Part shown: positions 30,196 to 40,118 of the stretch, piece after piece
How positions within the stretch are numbered: the first letter of the stretch is position 1
Layout: each line of letters starts with the position of its first letter
Source of the DNA: Planctomycetota bacterium
GTDB taxonomy: Bacteria; Planctomycetota; Phycisphaerae; Sedimentisphaerales; Anaerobacaceae
Length of the DNA stretch: 64,000 nt
NCBI GenBank assembly: GCA_013349615.1
Contig: DUZJ01000006.1
Span: 1-64,000, forward strand
Direction: 5' to 3'
Notes under the pieces: generated by a model
Told to the model about the DNA's origin: nothing
Database searches by the model: none
The model's input: the letters and a program-made list of their open reading frames with translations, nothing else
Program-made: the position numbers and the translations under genes

Positions 30196-30837
30196 TTAAA
30201 AACCCAACTGTTTTAATTTCTCCACCGTTAGCGTTTGCTTTGGTGGCAAAATATTTTCAAGCTGCCTTTGTATTGTCTTTACGATTATATCGGTTTCTAT
30301 ATTCACAACGTCGCCGGTCTTTGCTTCTCTCAGCGTTGTGTTCTTTAGAGTCTCAGGTATTATGGCCACCCTGAAGCTGTTTCCATCCATACTCGCTATC
30401 GTCAGAGAAATTCCGTCAACGGCGACCGAGCCTTTCACTACCATCCCATCGAGCAATTCCGTCTCGGCCTCAAATCTTACATCGGCAAATTGCCCGACTC
30501 TTTCAATTGCTTTTATTGTTGCCACGCCGTCAACGTGACCCTGGACAATGTGGCCGCCAAACCGTTCGCCGACTCTCATAGCTAACTCGACATTGACCTT
30601 CGAGCCGACGTTCAATCCACCCACATTCGATTTTGCAAGTGTTTCGCCGCTCACGTCGAAGGTCGCAAAATTGCCGTTGAGCTTGGCAACAGTCAGGCAG
30701 GTGCCGTTTACAGCTATACTATCGCCGATTAAGCTCCCGCCGGCCAGCTTCCCCAAATCTATCGTCAGCTCCACCGAATCTGCACTTCGACGGACCGACC
30801 TTACCACACAAACCTGTTCTACAAGCCCTGTAAACAT
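30196..30837 (-). CDS. ribE: Riboflavin synthase alpha chain
   Basis: MFTGLVEQ, GDSIAVNGTCLTV, GGHIVQGHVDGV, KGSVAVDGISLT. Confidence 0.96.
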   Translation of the reverse strand: MFTGLVEQVCVVRSVRRSADSVELTIDLGKLAGGSLIGDSIAVNGTCLTVAKLNGNFATFDVSGETLAKSNVGGLNVGSKVNVELAMRVGERFGGHIVQGHVDGVATIKAIERVGQFADVRFEAETELLDGMVVKGSVAVDGISLTIASMDGNSFRVAIIPETLKNTTLREAKTGDVVNIETDIIVKTIQRQLENILPPKQTLTVEKLKQLGF

Positions 30838-30957
30838 GAATTTGCCCTTTACTATTGACTATTCATTATTTATAATTGATTTTAGCATTCAGTTTCCTTT
30901 TTCAATAGTAAATAGTCAATAAGTAAATAGTCAATTTACAAAGGATGGTGTTTAACT

Positions 30958-31473
30958 ATGAATACCTTCTGGCTAAAAATTGCAGGAATTGTAATTGTAG
31001 TTCTGGTCGCGATTATCGTGATAAATGTTGTCTCGAATTCGGAACCGGAACCCAGACCCCCCCAAAAAACCTTTCGGGACCAAATTGAGGAAGATGATAG
31101 GAGGTTACGGGCCGACCCGCAGTTTAAGCAGCCGCCTCAGACAACCACACCCGTGCAGCCGGGAAACCAGACGCGGACGGTCGGGCCGCCAAAAACGGGC
31201 GAGCCGACGAAGCCAAAATTCAGACAGCTTTCAGAGATAGAAAATATCGACGCAGAGCAGCTTTTCAACAACGCCATACAGTTTCGCAAAATAGGCAGGC
31301 TGCCGGGGCCAAGGTACAGGGTTATGGTCGACGCCTGCCGCCAGATAATACAGAGGTATCCCGGCAGTGAGTGGGCCTGGAAAGCCAAGAGAATGCTCGG
31401 TGACATACCCGAACATTACCGCTCAAGATACCATATTACAAAAGAAGAAATCGACCTCGGTGACTTTAAATAA
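30958..31473 (+). CDS. Single-TM hypothetical protein
   Basis: N-terminal TM and Pro/Gln-rich linker; TPR-like CRQIIQRYPGSEWAWKAKRML. Confidence 0.6.
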   Translation: MNTFWLKIAGIVIVVLVAIIVINVVSNSEPEPRPPQKTFRDQIEEDDRRLRADPQFKQPPQTTTPVQPGNQTRTVGPPKTGEPTKPKFRQLSEIENIDAEQLFNNAIQFRKIGRLPGPRYRVMVDACRQIIQRYPGSEWAWKAKRMLGDIPEHYRSRYHITKEEIDLGDFK

Positions 31474-31509
31474 TAGAGAACGAAAAAACGTTCGTGACGG
31501 AATATATAG

Positions 31510-32409
31510 ATGCGCCAGTCCGTATCAGTTGCTAACATACCTGTAATTGCGATAACCGCTGACTGCCTGCCCGAAGCGTGGGAGAAAGCGGTCCTGGCCG
31601 TATGGGATAAGGGACTCGAGCTCAAAACCCAGTACGATAAGCCCGAAGACCCGCCGAGCAAGGACGCAACCGTTATCGTTACCATCACCGACCCATTCGG
31701 AGAGCCGAGGATTCACAAGAACTTTCCCGGCGGGCCGACAGAGCTTGAGTCGTATCGACTGGAGGTCGTCAGTGGCATTCACGACCATTGGATTGACCCT
31801 GCTGCCGGCAAATGGACCTATACATATCACGAAAGGCTGTTTGCGTAGTGCCCCGTCGAGGATATACGAGGCGCCGACTCGCCCAAGCCGTTCAGGAAGG
31901 TTGACCAGATTCAGTATATTGTTGACCGCTTGTCGCAGGCCGGCCACAGCCGCAGGGCACAGGCCGTAACCTGGATGCCCACCGCCGACCCACAGACAGA
32001 TGACCCCCCCTGCCTTCAGAGGATATGGTGCCGCCTGGTACCGGACGATACCGGCCGGCCTTCACTCAATATGAATACACACTGGCGAAGCAGAGACCTC
32101 TACAAGGCCTGGTTTATGAACGTCTACGCCCTCACAGAAATCCAGAGGATTATTGCCGAGCGAATTGCCCGGAAAATAAATCAGCCGGTCAAAGTCGGAA
32201 GATACGTCGATATAAGCGATTCGCTGCACATCTATGGCAGCTACTTTGGCGAGGTCGTCGGCGAAGTGGAAAAAATGCGCCAAAGCACATTTGCAGAGCG
32301 CGCCTGGGAGAGCACTCACCCGGCCTTTGAGATGATGACCGCCGAGGCCAGGGAAAAATTGGCAAAAGACCCCGACTGTTTTGCAAAACCTGCAAAGGAC
32401 GAAGCGTGA
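31510..32409 (+). pseudogene. Thymidylate synthase-like protein with one in-frame TAG (31846-31848)
   Basis: ORFs 31510-31848 and 31930-32409 share a frame (offset 420 nt) with no other stop; YTYHERLFA*CPVEDIRG; LNMNTHWRSRDLYKAWFMNVYAL resembles the ThyA active region. Confidence 0.8.
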
Positions 32410-32431
32410 AGTCAGATATGAGGTACGAAAT

Positions 32432-33289
32432 ATGACTTTAATTGTTAATGGCGAAAAAATCGAAGATTCGGCAATACAGCAGGAACTTGAACGATTAAGG
32501 CCCCATTATGAGCAGGCTTTCAAAGACCAGGACCCGGAGCAGCAAAAATCACAGCTTCTTGATTGGTCAAAAGAGAATGTCATTGAAATGGTCTTAATCA
32601 AACAGGAAGCAAAAAACAATGGCGACCCGATACCGGAAAACATAGTTGAATCTGCTTTGGCCAAAATGAAAGAGCAATACGCCGACCAGGAGCAGTTTTA
32701 CAAGGATTTTGATGCCGAGGATGATGGCAAAATAAAAGAAGCCATCGAGACGCAGATGAGGGTCGAGCGGAAGCTCGAAGATGTCTACAAAGATATACCT
32801 GAACCATCGCAGGAAGCTGTCCTGCAATACTACGAGGAAAACAAAGAGCAATTAAAATCGCCTGGGCAAGTCAGAGTGGCACACATAGTAAAATATGTGA
32901 ATTGGCAAACGAATGAGGCGGCAGCGCTTGAAGCAATAACAAAAGCGGATGATGAATTGAGAAAGGGTGCGGCTTTTGAGGTGGTGGTTGATAAACATAC
33001 TGACTGTGCCGACAGTGGAGGCGACTTAGGCTATGTAACAAGAGAGCAAATGGTAGAAGAATTTGAGGATGTCGTATTTAATTTGGGCGCCGGAGAAGTA
33101 AGTGATATTTTTCGCACCCGCTTTGGATTTCACATCGCCAAAGTCTATGACAGGAAGCCGGCTGCCCTGCCCGGACTCGAAGAAGTACAAGACCAGATAG
33201 CAAACGCACTTAAAGAGCAGGCCAAATCAAAAGCCCTTGATGCTTTTATTGATAAGTTAAAAAGCAAAGCCAAAATCGAAGAAAAATAA
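32432..33289 (+). CDS. Parvulin-type peptidyl-prolyl isomerase (PpiC/SurA-like)
   Basis: VRVAHIVKYVNW..., SGGDLGYVTREQMVEEFEDVVFNLGAGEVSDIFRTRFGFHIAKVYD. Confidence 0.9.
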   Translation: MTLIVNGEKIEDSAIQQELERLRPHYEQAFKDQDPEQQKSQLLDWSKENVIEMVLIKQEAKNNGDPIPENIVESALAKMKEQYADQEQFYKDFDAEDDGKIKEAIETQMRVERKLEDVYKDIPEPSQEAVLQYYEENKEQLKSPGQVRVAHIVKYVNWQTNEAAALEAITKADDELRKGAAFEVVVDKHTDCADSGGDLGYVTREQMVEEFEDVVFNLGAGEVSDIFRTRFGFHIAKVYDRKPAALPGLEEVQDQIANALKEQAKSKALDAFIDKLKSKAKIEEK

Positions 33290-33387
33290 CCCGAAAAACC
33301 AAAACTCGAAGTTCGTTATCCAAACATGTAATTTATCGAGCATCAGTTTTATCGGTCTTACAAAAACCAAAAAACAGCTCTCTTAAT

Positions 33388-33416
33388 TTGCCCCCTCGCG
33401 ATTCCTATAGTATACT
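33388..33416 (+). promoter_or_regulatory. Putative sigma70-type promoter for the small RNA
   Basis: TTGCCC (33388-33393), 17 nt spacer, TATACT (33411-33416). Confidence 0.6.
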
Positions 33417-33421
33417 TTAAT

Positions 33422-33586
33422 TGAGGTTGGGCAAAACACAAAGCTATTGATTAAGGCCGTTAGCCCAATCTAATAATCCTGTCAACGGCAATAGCCGGGC
33501 AGGAGTGAAAATAGAATTCTTCGGGGGGGGTATGTGAGTTTCTTTCCGAGTTAGGCCCCCGCGTCCTGGCGCGGGGGCCTTTTTTT
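33422..33586 (+). ncRNA. Candidate structured small RNA
   Basis: No ORF; helix GGTTGGGC(33425-33432)/GCCCAATC(33463-33470); CCTG..CGGCaataGCCG..CAGG hairpin (33478-33503); ends at an intrinsic terminator. Confidence 0.6.
33554..33586 (+). terminator. Intrinsic terminator
   Basis: GGCCCCCGCgtcctggcGCGGGGGCCTTTTTTT. Confidence 0.9.
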
Positions 33587-33845
33587 ACAAAAATTCACCC
33601 CCCAAAAGAGCCGTAAGTTTTTCCCTGCTTTTTTCGTTACTGCTTATCCAGCCACTAATTAAGCGCTGTCAACATAAATTCTAACGCCACCTGATTCGTC
33701 TCATTACCAGCTTGCCGTAAAATTTCCTTTGACATACTATATGTTGCTTTTAGAATATGCAAAATTACGATATATGGTGTTGTCTTGATGAAATGAAAGT
33801 AGTTTTTGGCGTCCCCATAAATCGGGATAGAGGTGGGCCTGGCTT

Positions 33846-34343
33846 GTGAGATGTCCCTTTTGCAAGGAAGACCGCGATAGGGTTGTTGATTCGCGTTCAA
33901 GCGATGCCGGAAGAATAATCAGACGCCGGCGACAGTGCTTGATATGCAAAAAACGTTTTACCACCTATGAGAAAATAGGTGAAAGCTTTAAGCTTTACGT
34001 CGTGAAAAAAGACAACTCCCGAATCCCTTATGACAGGGATAAAGTTGTTGCAGGTTTGCAGAAAGCATGTTATAAGAGGCCCGTCTCTGCTGCCCAGGTT
34101 CAACAAATAGCAGATAAGGTAGAAGAGAGTATATTTCAGAAATTTGATAAGGAGGTCTCATCGGCTTTTATCGGCGAAAGTGTAATGAAACATCTTGGCG
34201 CCGTTGACAACGTCGCATATATTCGTTTTGCAAGTGTCTATCGTAACTTCAGTGATGCAGGCGAGCTGATTGAGGAAGTAAGTCATGTTATTGCTAAAAC
34301 CGAGCCCCTTGAGCAGCTAACGCTTTTTAATTATAAGAAATAG
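33846..34343 (+). CDS. nrdR: Transcriptional repressor NrdR
   Basis: MRCPFCKEDRDRVVDSRSSDAGRIIRRRRQCLICKKRFTTYEKI plus ATP-cone. Confidence 0.96.
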   Translation: MRCPFCKEDRDRVVDSRSSDAGRIIRRRRQCLICKKRFTTYEKIGESFKLYVVKKDNSRIPYDRDKVVAGLQKACYKRPVSAAQVQQIADKVEESIFQKFDKEVSSAFIGESVMKHLGAVDNVAYIRFASVYRNFSDAGELIEEVSHVIAKTEPLEQLTLFNYKK

Positions 34344-34423
34344 ACAGTATTTGTTGCATTGTAACAATGGATGGCTTGAGAGAATATTAAATTTTATCAC
34401 GGATGAACCGGGAGGGTATATAA

Positions 34424-34999
34424 ATGCAGCTTAAAGTCATAAAGGCAGACGGCGGGGTCGAAGAATACCTCCACACAAAAGTCATAGGAACTATCAGTAA
34501 CGCTCTTAGCAGGACGGGTCAGCCGGATATGGCCGTCGCAGAAGAGCTGGCAGAGGTGGTTACATATTTTCTTTATCACGAAAAAAACCGGCGCAGTGTA
34601 ACCAGCAGTGAGATCTTTTCCATAATTAAGGCGGTTCTAACAGCCACGAAATATGAGGAAGCCGCAGTGGCGCTGAGCGAACATCATCTCGAGCGTAAGC
34701 TTAAGCGCTCCAGAATTGAGGTTGTTTCCATTAACGTTGAGGAACTGGCGGACGCTGAGCTGCTCTGCAAAACCGAGCACGCCCACAGCAGGTCTCGGTG
34801 GGACAAGTCCAGAATAGTCAGAGACCTGGTAGCAAAGCATGGCGTCTCACAACAAACGGCAAGGATGGTTGCCTTGATGGTTGAGGAAAAAATATTTAAT
34901 ATGGGCCTTACGCTGGTTCCGGCCAGTTTGATAAAGCAGCTTGTTCTGGGCGATGCCGCTGCCGTCCTGCGGGCCCAACGACAGTTGCAAACTGTATAA
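34424..34999 (+). CDS. ATP-cone domain protein
   Basis: QLKVIKADGGVEEYLHTKVIGTISNALSRTGQ; adjacent to nrdR. Confidence 0.75.
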   Translation: MQLKVIKADGGVEEYLHTKVIGTISNALSRTGQPDMAVAEELAEVVTYFLYHEKNRRSVTSSEIFSIIKAVLTATKYEEAAVALSEHHLERKLKRSRIEVVSINVEELADAELLCKTEHAHSRSRWDKSRIVRDLVAKHGVSQQTARMVALMVEEKIFNMGLTLVPASLIKQLVLGDAAAVLRAQRQLQTV

Positions 35000-35999
35000 G
35001 AATTCTTGTCGATATTATTCAGCCCGCCGGAGGAAAAAAATAGCTCTCAATAGGCGGCTGGTTCCCGCATTGTCTTATTTTATTAATTATATAGCCCATT
35101 TTAATAAAACGCAAGTGCTTTTAATATAAGCACTTACGGCAACCTTTATTACTAATTTTAAATATTTTCTATACTTTTTATCAACTTTTAGTAAAAAAAC
35201 ACGCACGTCTCACCGACCCGCCAGCACCCACCGAGAGTACTTCCGGGATCCGCTATTCTCTATAATACGCAATTTGCTGGACATTTCAGCAAGCAAATTA
35301 TTAATTTTACTTTTCTTTTGCTTCTCTGTTAATATATCGGGCAGTTTATTTAGAAGCAGGTCGTTAATTTCTCTCCTACTTGCGGAACCGTTCTTGTCGA
35401 TGAAATCAATAATCATATCCCTATAGTATTTTTTATCAAATCCTCTGTACTTAATATATCTTGCCTTCTCCTCTATGGCAGCCGCAATGCGAGAAGACAC
35501 AAATAGATTGGGATATCTTCCTTCAACAAGTTTTGTTGACTTCAATAATTTGTGCTCATCTCTGGAGAGTTGAAAACCTTTTTGAACTTTATCCAGGAGC
35601 ATTACGATATCTAAATCCATAATTGGATTTTTAATCAACAGCCTGGTATAATTTTCATTAAGTACCTTTCCAAAAATCTTAACTTTTACTTTGTTCGGAT
35701 CACCTAAATCGTAATCAGGCAAAGGAAAAAAGCGTTGTTTCTGTATGGTAAACATCTTTTTGATACCACTGCCAATAACGTCAATCATTCCCAGATTAAG
35801 CATCGCGTTCGCTAAGAAATTATTCCTTTGTTTTTGAGGGAAATTCTGCTGAATGACTTTCTCCACACTGCCCGGGATAAAGCTTCCGGCATTGACAAAA
35901 TTTAATTCATCTGGCTTTTCCTCCACCACTACCCGTTCTTTTAATTCAATAGTATAGGAATTTGTAATAATCGCGAAAATAGGCAGTATGCGCAAATTG

Positions 36000-36060
36000 T
36001 CATTTCGAGCGGAGTCGAGAAATCTGTTTAAATAGACCCCTCGACTGCGCTCGGGGTGAC
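36000..36060. repeat. Dispersed inverted repeat (gtcatttcgagcggagtcgagaaatct / cctcgactgcgctcggggtgac)
   Basis: Imperfect inverted repeat directly beside the family A copy A2. Confidence 0.75.
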
Positions 36061-36066
36061 GGCGAG

Positions 36067-36126
36067 CCCCGTTAGAAATTCCAGAAATGGGGGATTATCA
36101 TAGAGAACGGAAGATTTCTAACGGGG
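36067..36126. repeat. Family A palindromic element, copy A2 (inside disrupted gene)
   Basis: CCCCGTTAGAAATTccagaaatgggggattatcatagagaacggaaGATTTCTAACGGGG. Confidence 0.9.
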
Positions 36127-36542
36127 CGAGCGGTTGCCTTAATGAAGTTCCGCCGAAGGCGGTTAATTAAACTCATAAATTTTAAAATCTATTCTGGGAT
36201 TCAACGATCTGGCAAGCCAATTTTCTAATTCTTCATTTCCAATCTTATAGTGCTTGGGTTTGAACTTTGTCCCCACCACTTTATGTGTTTCATTCTCAAT
36301 TCCATACACAAGGTAAGCATTTTTCTTTTCATATAAGCAGGCCGAGTTGGACAATGCTGATATGTGTTGGCCTATTTTCCCCCGGTTTATGTAATTGACT
36401 TTGAACTCAACCCACTCAGTTTCTTTTCGCAAAGCTCTTAATTCATCCAGGGTCTTTTTTAAGTTCCTTGCATTCATCTTATAAGCCATTTTGTTTTACA
36501 CGTTAATTCTGGGTTTAATTCTACTCGTTACTGTCTTGAAAA

Positions 36543-37466
36543 TCAATTAGGAACGATATTATTCAAGAGAGTCTTTGCTCGGCTGAAGGTTTTTTCGGCT
36601 GGTTCTCCCGGCTCAATATCAAGCCACTTCACGAATTTGAACGTTTTGAACCAGGTACGTTGGTTCTTGGCTAACCGCCGGGTGTTCTTCTTTATAAGCT
36701 CGATTGCGTCCTCCAAAGTCACCAGGCCTGAGAGGTGGTCTATTATCTCAGCGTAGCCGATTGCACATCGTGCCTGTTTGCTTAAGGCTTTTTCTTCAGC
36801 TAACAGAGACTTGACCTCATTAACAAGACCGGCGGCGAGCATCTTTTTGACACGGGCGTTGATCCTCTTGTTCTCTTCAGTTCTTTCTCTACGCAGCCCT
36901 ACTATCGTCCAGTTCTGCAAAGGTTCTTCCGCGCTGAACTGCTTCTGCAGACTCGAGATGGGCTTGCCGCTGATTTTATAAACCTCCAGGGCCCGGATTA
37001 TACGTTTAGTGTCGTTGGGGCTGATACGCTCAGCGGCTGCGGGGTCGATTTTTGCTAATTCGCGGTAAAGTTCGGCGCCTTCGGCTTCTGCTCGTGCTCG
37101 CAATTCCGCGCGTATTTGCTCATCAGTTCCAGGTCCTTCAAAGAGACCATACAACAGGGCCTTTATATACAGGGCGGTCCCCCCAACCGCAATGATTGGT
37201 CTTTTTCGGCCCTTTATCTGCCCCATAGCTTCATTCGCCAGTTCCAGAAACGCGCCCACGCTGAACGATTCACTCGGCTCAACTACGTCAATTAAATGAT
37301 AGGCAAGCTTTTCGCGGGCTTCTTGGGGCGGCTTGCACGTGCCGATATCCATCCGCCTGTACACCTTCATCGAGTCGATGCTGATTATTTCAGCACCAAG
37401 ACTTTCACCCAGCCGAAAGGCCAATTGCCCCTTGCCTGATGCCGTAACGCCGAGAATTAAAACCAT
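36543..37466 (-). CDS. miaA: tRNA dimethylallyltransferase
   Basis: MVLILGVTASGKGQLAFRLGESLGAEIISIDSMKVYRRMDIGTCKP; upstream codons of the ORF are repeat-derived. Confidence 0.95.
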   Translation of the reverse strand: MVLILGVTASGKGQLAFRLGESLGAEIISIDSMKVYRRMDIGTCKPPQEAREKLAYHLIDVVEPSESFSVGAFLELANEAMGQIKGRKRPIIAVGGTALYIKALLYGLFEGPGTDEQIRAELRARAEAEGAELYRELAKIDPAAAERISPNDTKRIIRALEVYKISGKPISSLQKQFSAEEPLQNWTIVGLRRERTEENKRINARVKKMLAAGLVNEVKSLLAEEKALSKQARCAIGYAEIIDHLSGLVTLEDAIELIKKNTRRLAKNQRTWFKTFKFVKWLDIEPGEPAEKTFSRAKTLLNNIVPN

Positions 37467-37563
37467 TTTCAATTTTCTATTTACTATTTTCCATTTTCTA
37501 TTTAGTATCGAGTAAGATGTCTTTTCCAATTATCAATCGTAAATAGTCAATAGTAAATAGTCA

Positions 37564-38451
37564 ATGAACTTCAATACTCTATTACGCAAGAAGGCGGAGT
37601 TCGTCAATCATACTCTGCAGCAGCTCCTGGCAAGGCACACTGAGATTAACAGCGATTTAAAGGAAGCGATCAACTACACCCTTGATGCTCCGGGCAAACG
37701 GGTGCGTTCGGCCTTGCTTCTATGGTGCTGCGAACTTGTCAGCGGCAAAATAAACCATAACGCTGAAATTGCCGCCGCTGCCATCGAGATGGTACATACG
37801 TATTCGCTTGTTCACGATGATTTGCCGGCGATGGACGATGATGACCTTCGGCGGGGATTACCAACCTGCCACAAGGCCTTTGATGAGGCAACGGCTATTT
37901 TGACCGGCGATGCCCTTTTGACCCTTGCCTTCGAGATTTTGGGCAAAGAAATTGATGAACCGGCTATTGCCGTAAAATTGGTTAGTCAACTGGCAGAGGC
38001 CGCGGGGCCGGCCGGTATGATTGCAGGACAAATGGCCGACCTCAAAGCTCCTCTAAAAAAGACACAGGCAACCGAACAGGACCTGCGAGCTATCCACACA
38101 AACAAGACGGCTAAGTTGTTCAGATGCGCTGCTGTAATGGGAGCTATTTGTGGCCGCGCAAAAAAAAATCAGCTTGAGTCCTTGTCCGAATACGGCCTGA
38201 AGATTGGGTTGGGCTTCCAGATAGCCGATGATATCCTCGATGTGTGTGCTTCGAGCGAGCATTTGGGTAAGACGGCCGGCAAAGACGCCAAGGCAGACAA
38301 GTGTACATACCCCGCGGTGGTGGGAATTGAAAAGTCAAAGCAGTTGGCAAAAAAACTCACCGACGAGGCGGCAGCGATCCTGGAACCGTTTGGCCAAAAA
38401 GCCGACACCCTCCGAAAGCTCGCCATCGCACTGCTGCAAAGAACAAGATAA
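37564..38451 (+). CDS. ispA: Polyprenyl synthetase (farnesyl/geranylgeranyl diphosphate synthase)
   Basis: GKRVRSALLLWC, LVHDDLPAMDDDDLRRGLPTCH, GLGFQIADDILD; two genes before dxs. Confidence 0.92.
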   Translation: MNFNTLLRKKAEFVNHTLQQLLARHTEINSDLKEAINYTLDAPGKRVRSALLLWCCELVSGKINHNAEIAAAAIEMVHTYSLVHDDLPAMDDDDLRRGLPTCHKAFDEATAILTGDALLTLAFEILGKEIDEPAIAVKLVSQLAEAAGPAGMIAGQMADLKAPLKKTQATEQDLRAIHTNKTAKLFRCAAVMGAICGRAKKNQLESLSEYGLKIGLGFQIADDILDVCASSEHLGKTAGKDAKADKCTYPAVVGIEKSKQLAKKLTDEAAAILEPFGQKADTLRKLAIALLQRTR

Positions 38452-38545
38452 GAACATACTTACAAATCAAATACAGGTCGTTATGCCTGCTAAGATGTTA
38501 GGTTGATTGTCAGGCGGTTTGTCCTAATAAGGGATTTATCCGGTA

Positions 38546-39259
38546 TCATCTTTTTTTAAGCGTTACACCAACTCCGCTTCGGACAATCGTTTCCAGATTA
38601 GGATTTGTTGTTATCGCCTCCATATATTTTGGATCAGCCATCCTGGGGTTAATGTTGTGCGCAATGACAAGGCCTCCGGGGCGGACCAAGGGTAAAAGTT
38701 TATTGAGATAATCAATGTAGCCTTCTTTATCTGCATCGAGAAAGAGTAAATCGATTTTTTCTTTTAGTTTCTTGACCTCGTCGTGAGCATCCCCTTCGAC
38801 AAGCGTAATGATATCGGCCATACCCGCTCGTTTGAAATTTGCACGAGCGGTAGCGGCTCGCTGGGCATCGATTTCAAATGTCGTCAGCTTGCCGCCGGTT
38901 TTTTGAAGAGCCATGCCGAACCAGATGGCGGAATAGCCGGTAGATGTTCCAATCTCAACGACATTTTGTGCATTCATCGACTCCGTCGTAATGCGTAAGA
39001 ATCGCCCGTCTTGTGGCGGTACGTTTCTAAATCTTTGGGTTTTGAGTATATTGGCAAGAATGCCAAGAATTTTTTTCTCATTATCGTTTTTTGGAACGGG
39101 AGGCTTCTCAAGTTCTGAATCACTCTGCCCACTTCCCCTCCCCCTAAATGAACGCTGAGCAAGAGCGTTTGAAAACAAGACTGCTGAGATTCCAATGATA
39201 ACAGTGCTTACTACGATAGTGGTGCGTCTGGCGTTTTTCATCTTGAGTTCCTCCTTCAT
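38546..39259 (-). CDS. SAM-dependent O-methyltransferase (family 3 type), secreted
   Basis: NVVEIGTSTGYSAIWFGMAL, IDLLFLDADKEGYIDYLNKLLPLVRPGGLVIAHN; N-terminal signal-like segment. Confidence 0.85.
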   Translation of the reverse strand: MKEELKMKNARRTTIVVSTVIIGISAVLFSNALAQRSFRGRGSGQSDSELEKPPVPKNDNEKKILGILANILKTQRFRNVPPQDGRFLRITTESMNAQNVVEIGTSTGYSAIWFGMALQKTGGKLTTFEIDAQRAATARANFKRAGMADIITLVEGDAHDEVKKLKEKIDLLFLDADKEGYIDYLNKLLPLVRPGGLVIAHNINPRMADPKYMEAITTNPNLETIVRSGVGVTLKKR

Positions 39260-40079
39260 TTTACATGTAGTTTCAGTTATTGCTCATTTCGTTTCATTAA
39301 GCAAACATTTCCAGCGTTCAACCAGGGCCATGAAATGAATAAACTCGACATTACCCTTTTTAGCATCGTTACGCCTTTTGATGGTCATAGGCTATCAAAT
39401 CCATCTTAAAATCGCAAGTATTTTTAGTCATTTCCGGCCGTAGTTTTACTCTTGATATGGCAGAAATTTACTGAAGACAGTACTGCCGGCCACTGATGGT
39501 CTTTCTTGAATTATGCTTTGTGCTTTTCACCCTCTCCTGTTTCTTTTGTTTCCATTGGTGAGAATGTTCCAGCAGGGCCGCCGGCCGTGAATAAAACCGC
39601 AAACCGTGTGACCAAAGCACCTAATCTCCACCTTTTTCATAGCCAAACAGTGTATGCCAAAGTGCATTAAAAAACAATATTTTGCCAGGTTAAAATCCGT
39701 CTTAAACCTTACTATCCAGTCTAATTTTTCTTTGTTCCTTTTTCGCAATAAATAATCATTTATCACTTTTCTCTAATCATTTATTTCTCTCTTTAGAGAA
39801 ATTCAGGCAGGCAAATTCGTCGAAAAGCTCAATTTCGTTCAAATCTCATCCGCGCGGTTAGACTTTTTACTCCCTTATAATTGGCTGAATATGCGTCTTT
39901 GTGTCGAAAAAAGGCTATTTTACCACTGGCTTTTTTGGGATAAGTTGTTATGATAAAAGCAGTAAAAAATTTTTAGAAATTCGGATTTTTACTCTTCAAC
40001 TATGTGCGCCTTTGGTTGAAATTTCTCGTATAAAAAAGCTAAAAGTTCCGATAATGGCAAAATTATTGGAGCAAATAAA

Positions 40080-40113
40080 CCCCGTTAGAAACTTGATTGA
40101 AAAGGCCCGTTAA
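40080..40113. repeat. Possible left-half or decayed family A copy A3 just upstream of dxs
   Basis: CCCCGTTAGAAacttgattgaaaaggcccgtta; right arm not convincingly present. Confidence 0.4.
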
Positions 40114-40118
40114 ATATA

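Larger units (their letters stand above)
35210..36489 (-). pseudogene. AlbA_2-type putative DNA-binding/ATP-binding protein, internally disrupted by repeats
   Basis: N-terminal part 36489-36163 (ETEWVEFKVNYINRGKIGQHISALSNSACLYEKKNAYLVYGIENETH) and C-terminal part 35995-35210 (NFVNAGSFIPGSVEKVIQQNFPQKQRNNFLANAMLNLGMIDVIGSGIKKMF), separated by repeat DNA. Confidence 0.75.

Noticed and set aside
39527-39766. 79 aa minus-strand ORF in AT-rich intergenic DNA
   Set aside because: No motif, no clear RBS, low-complexity surroundings.
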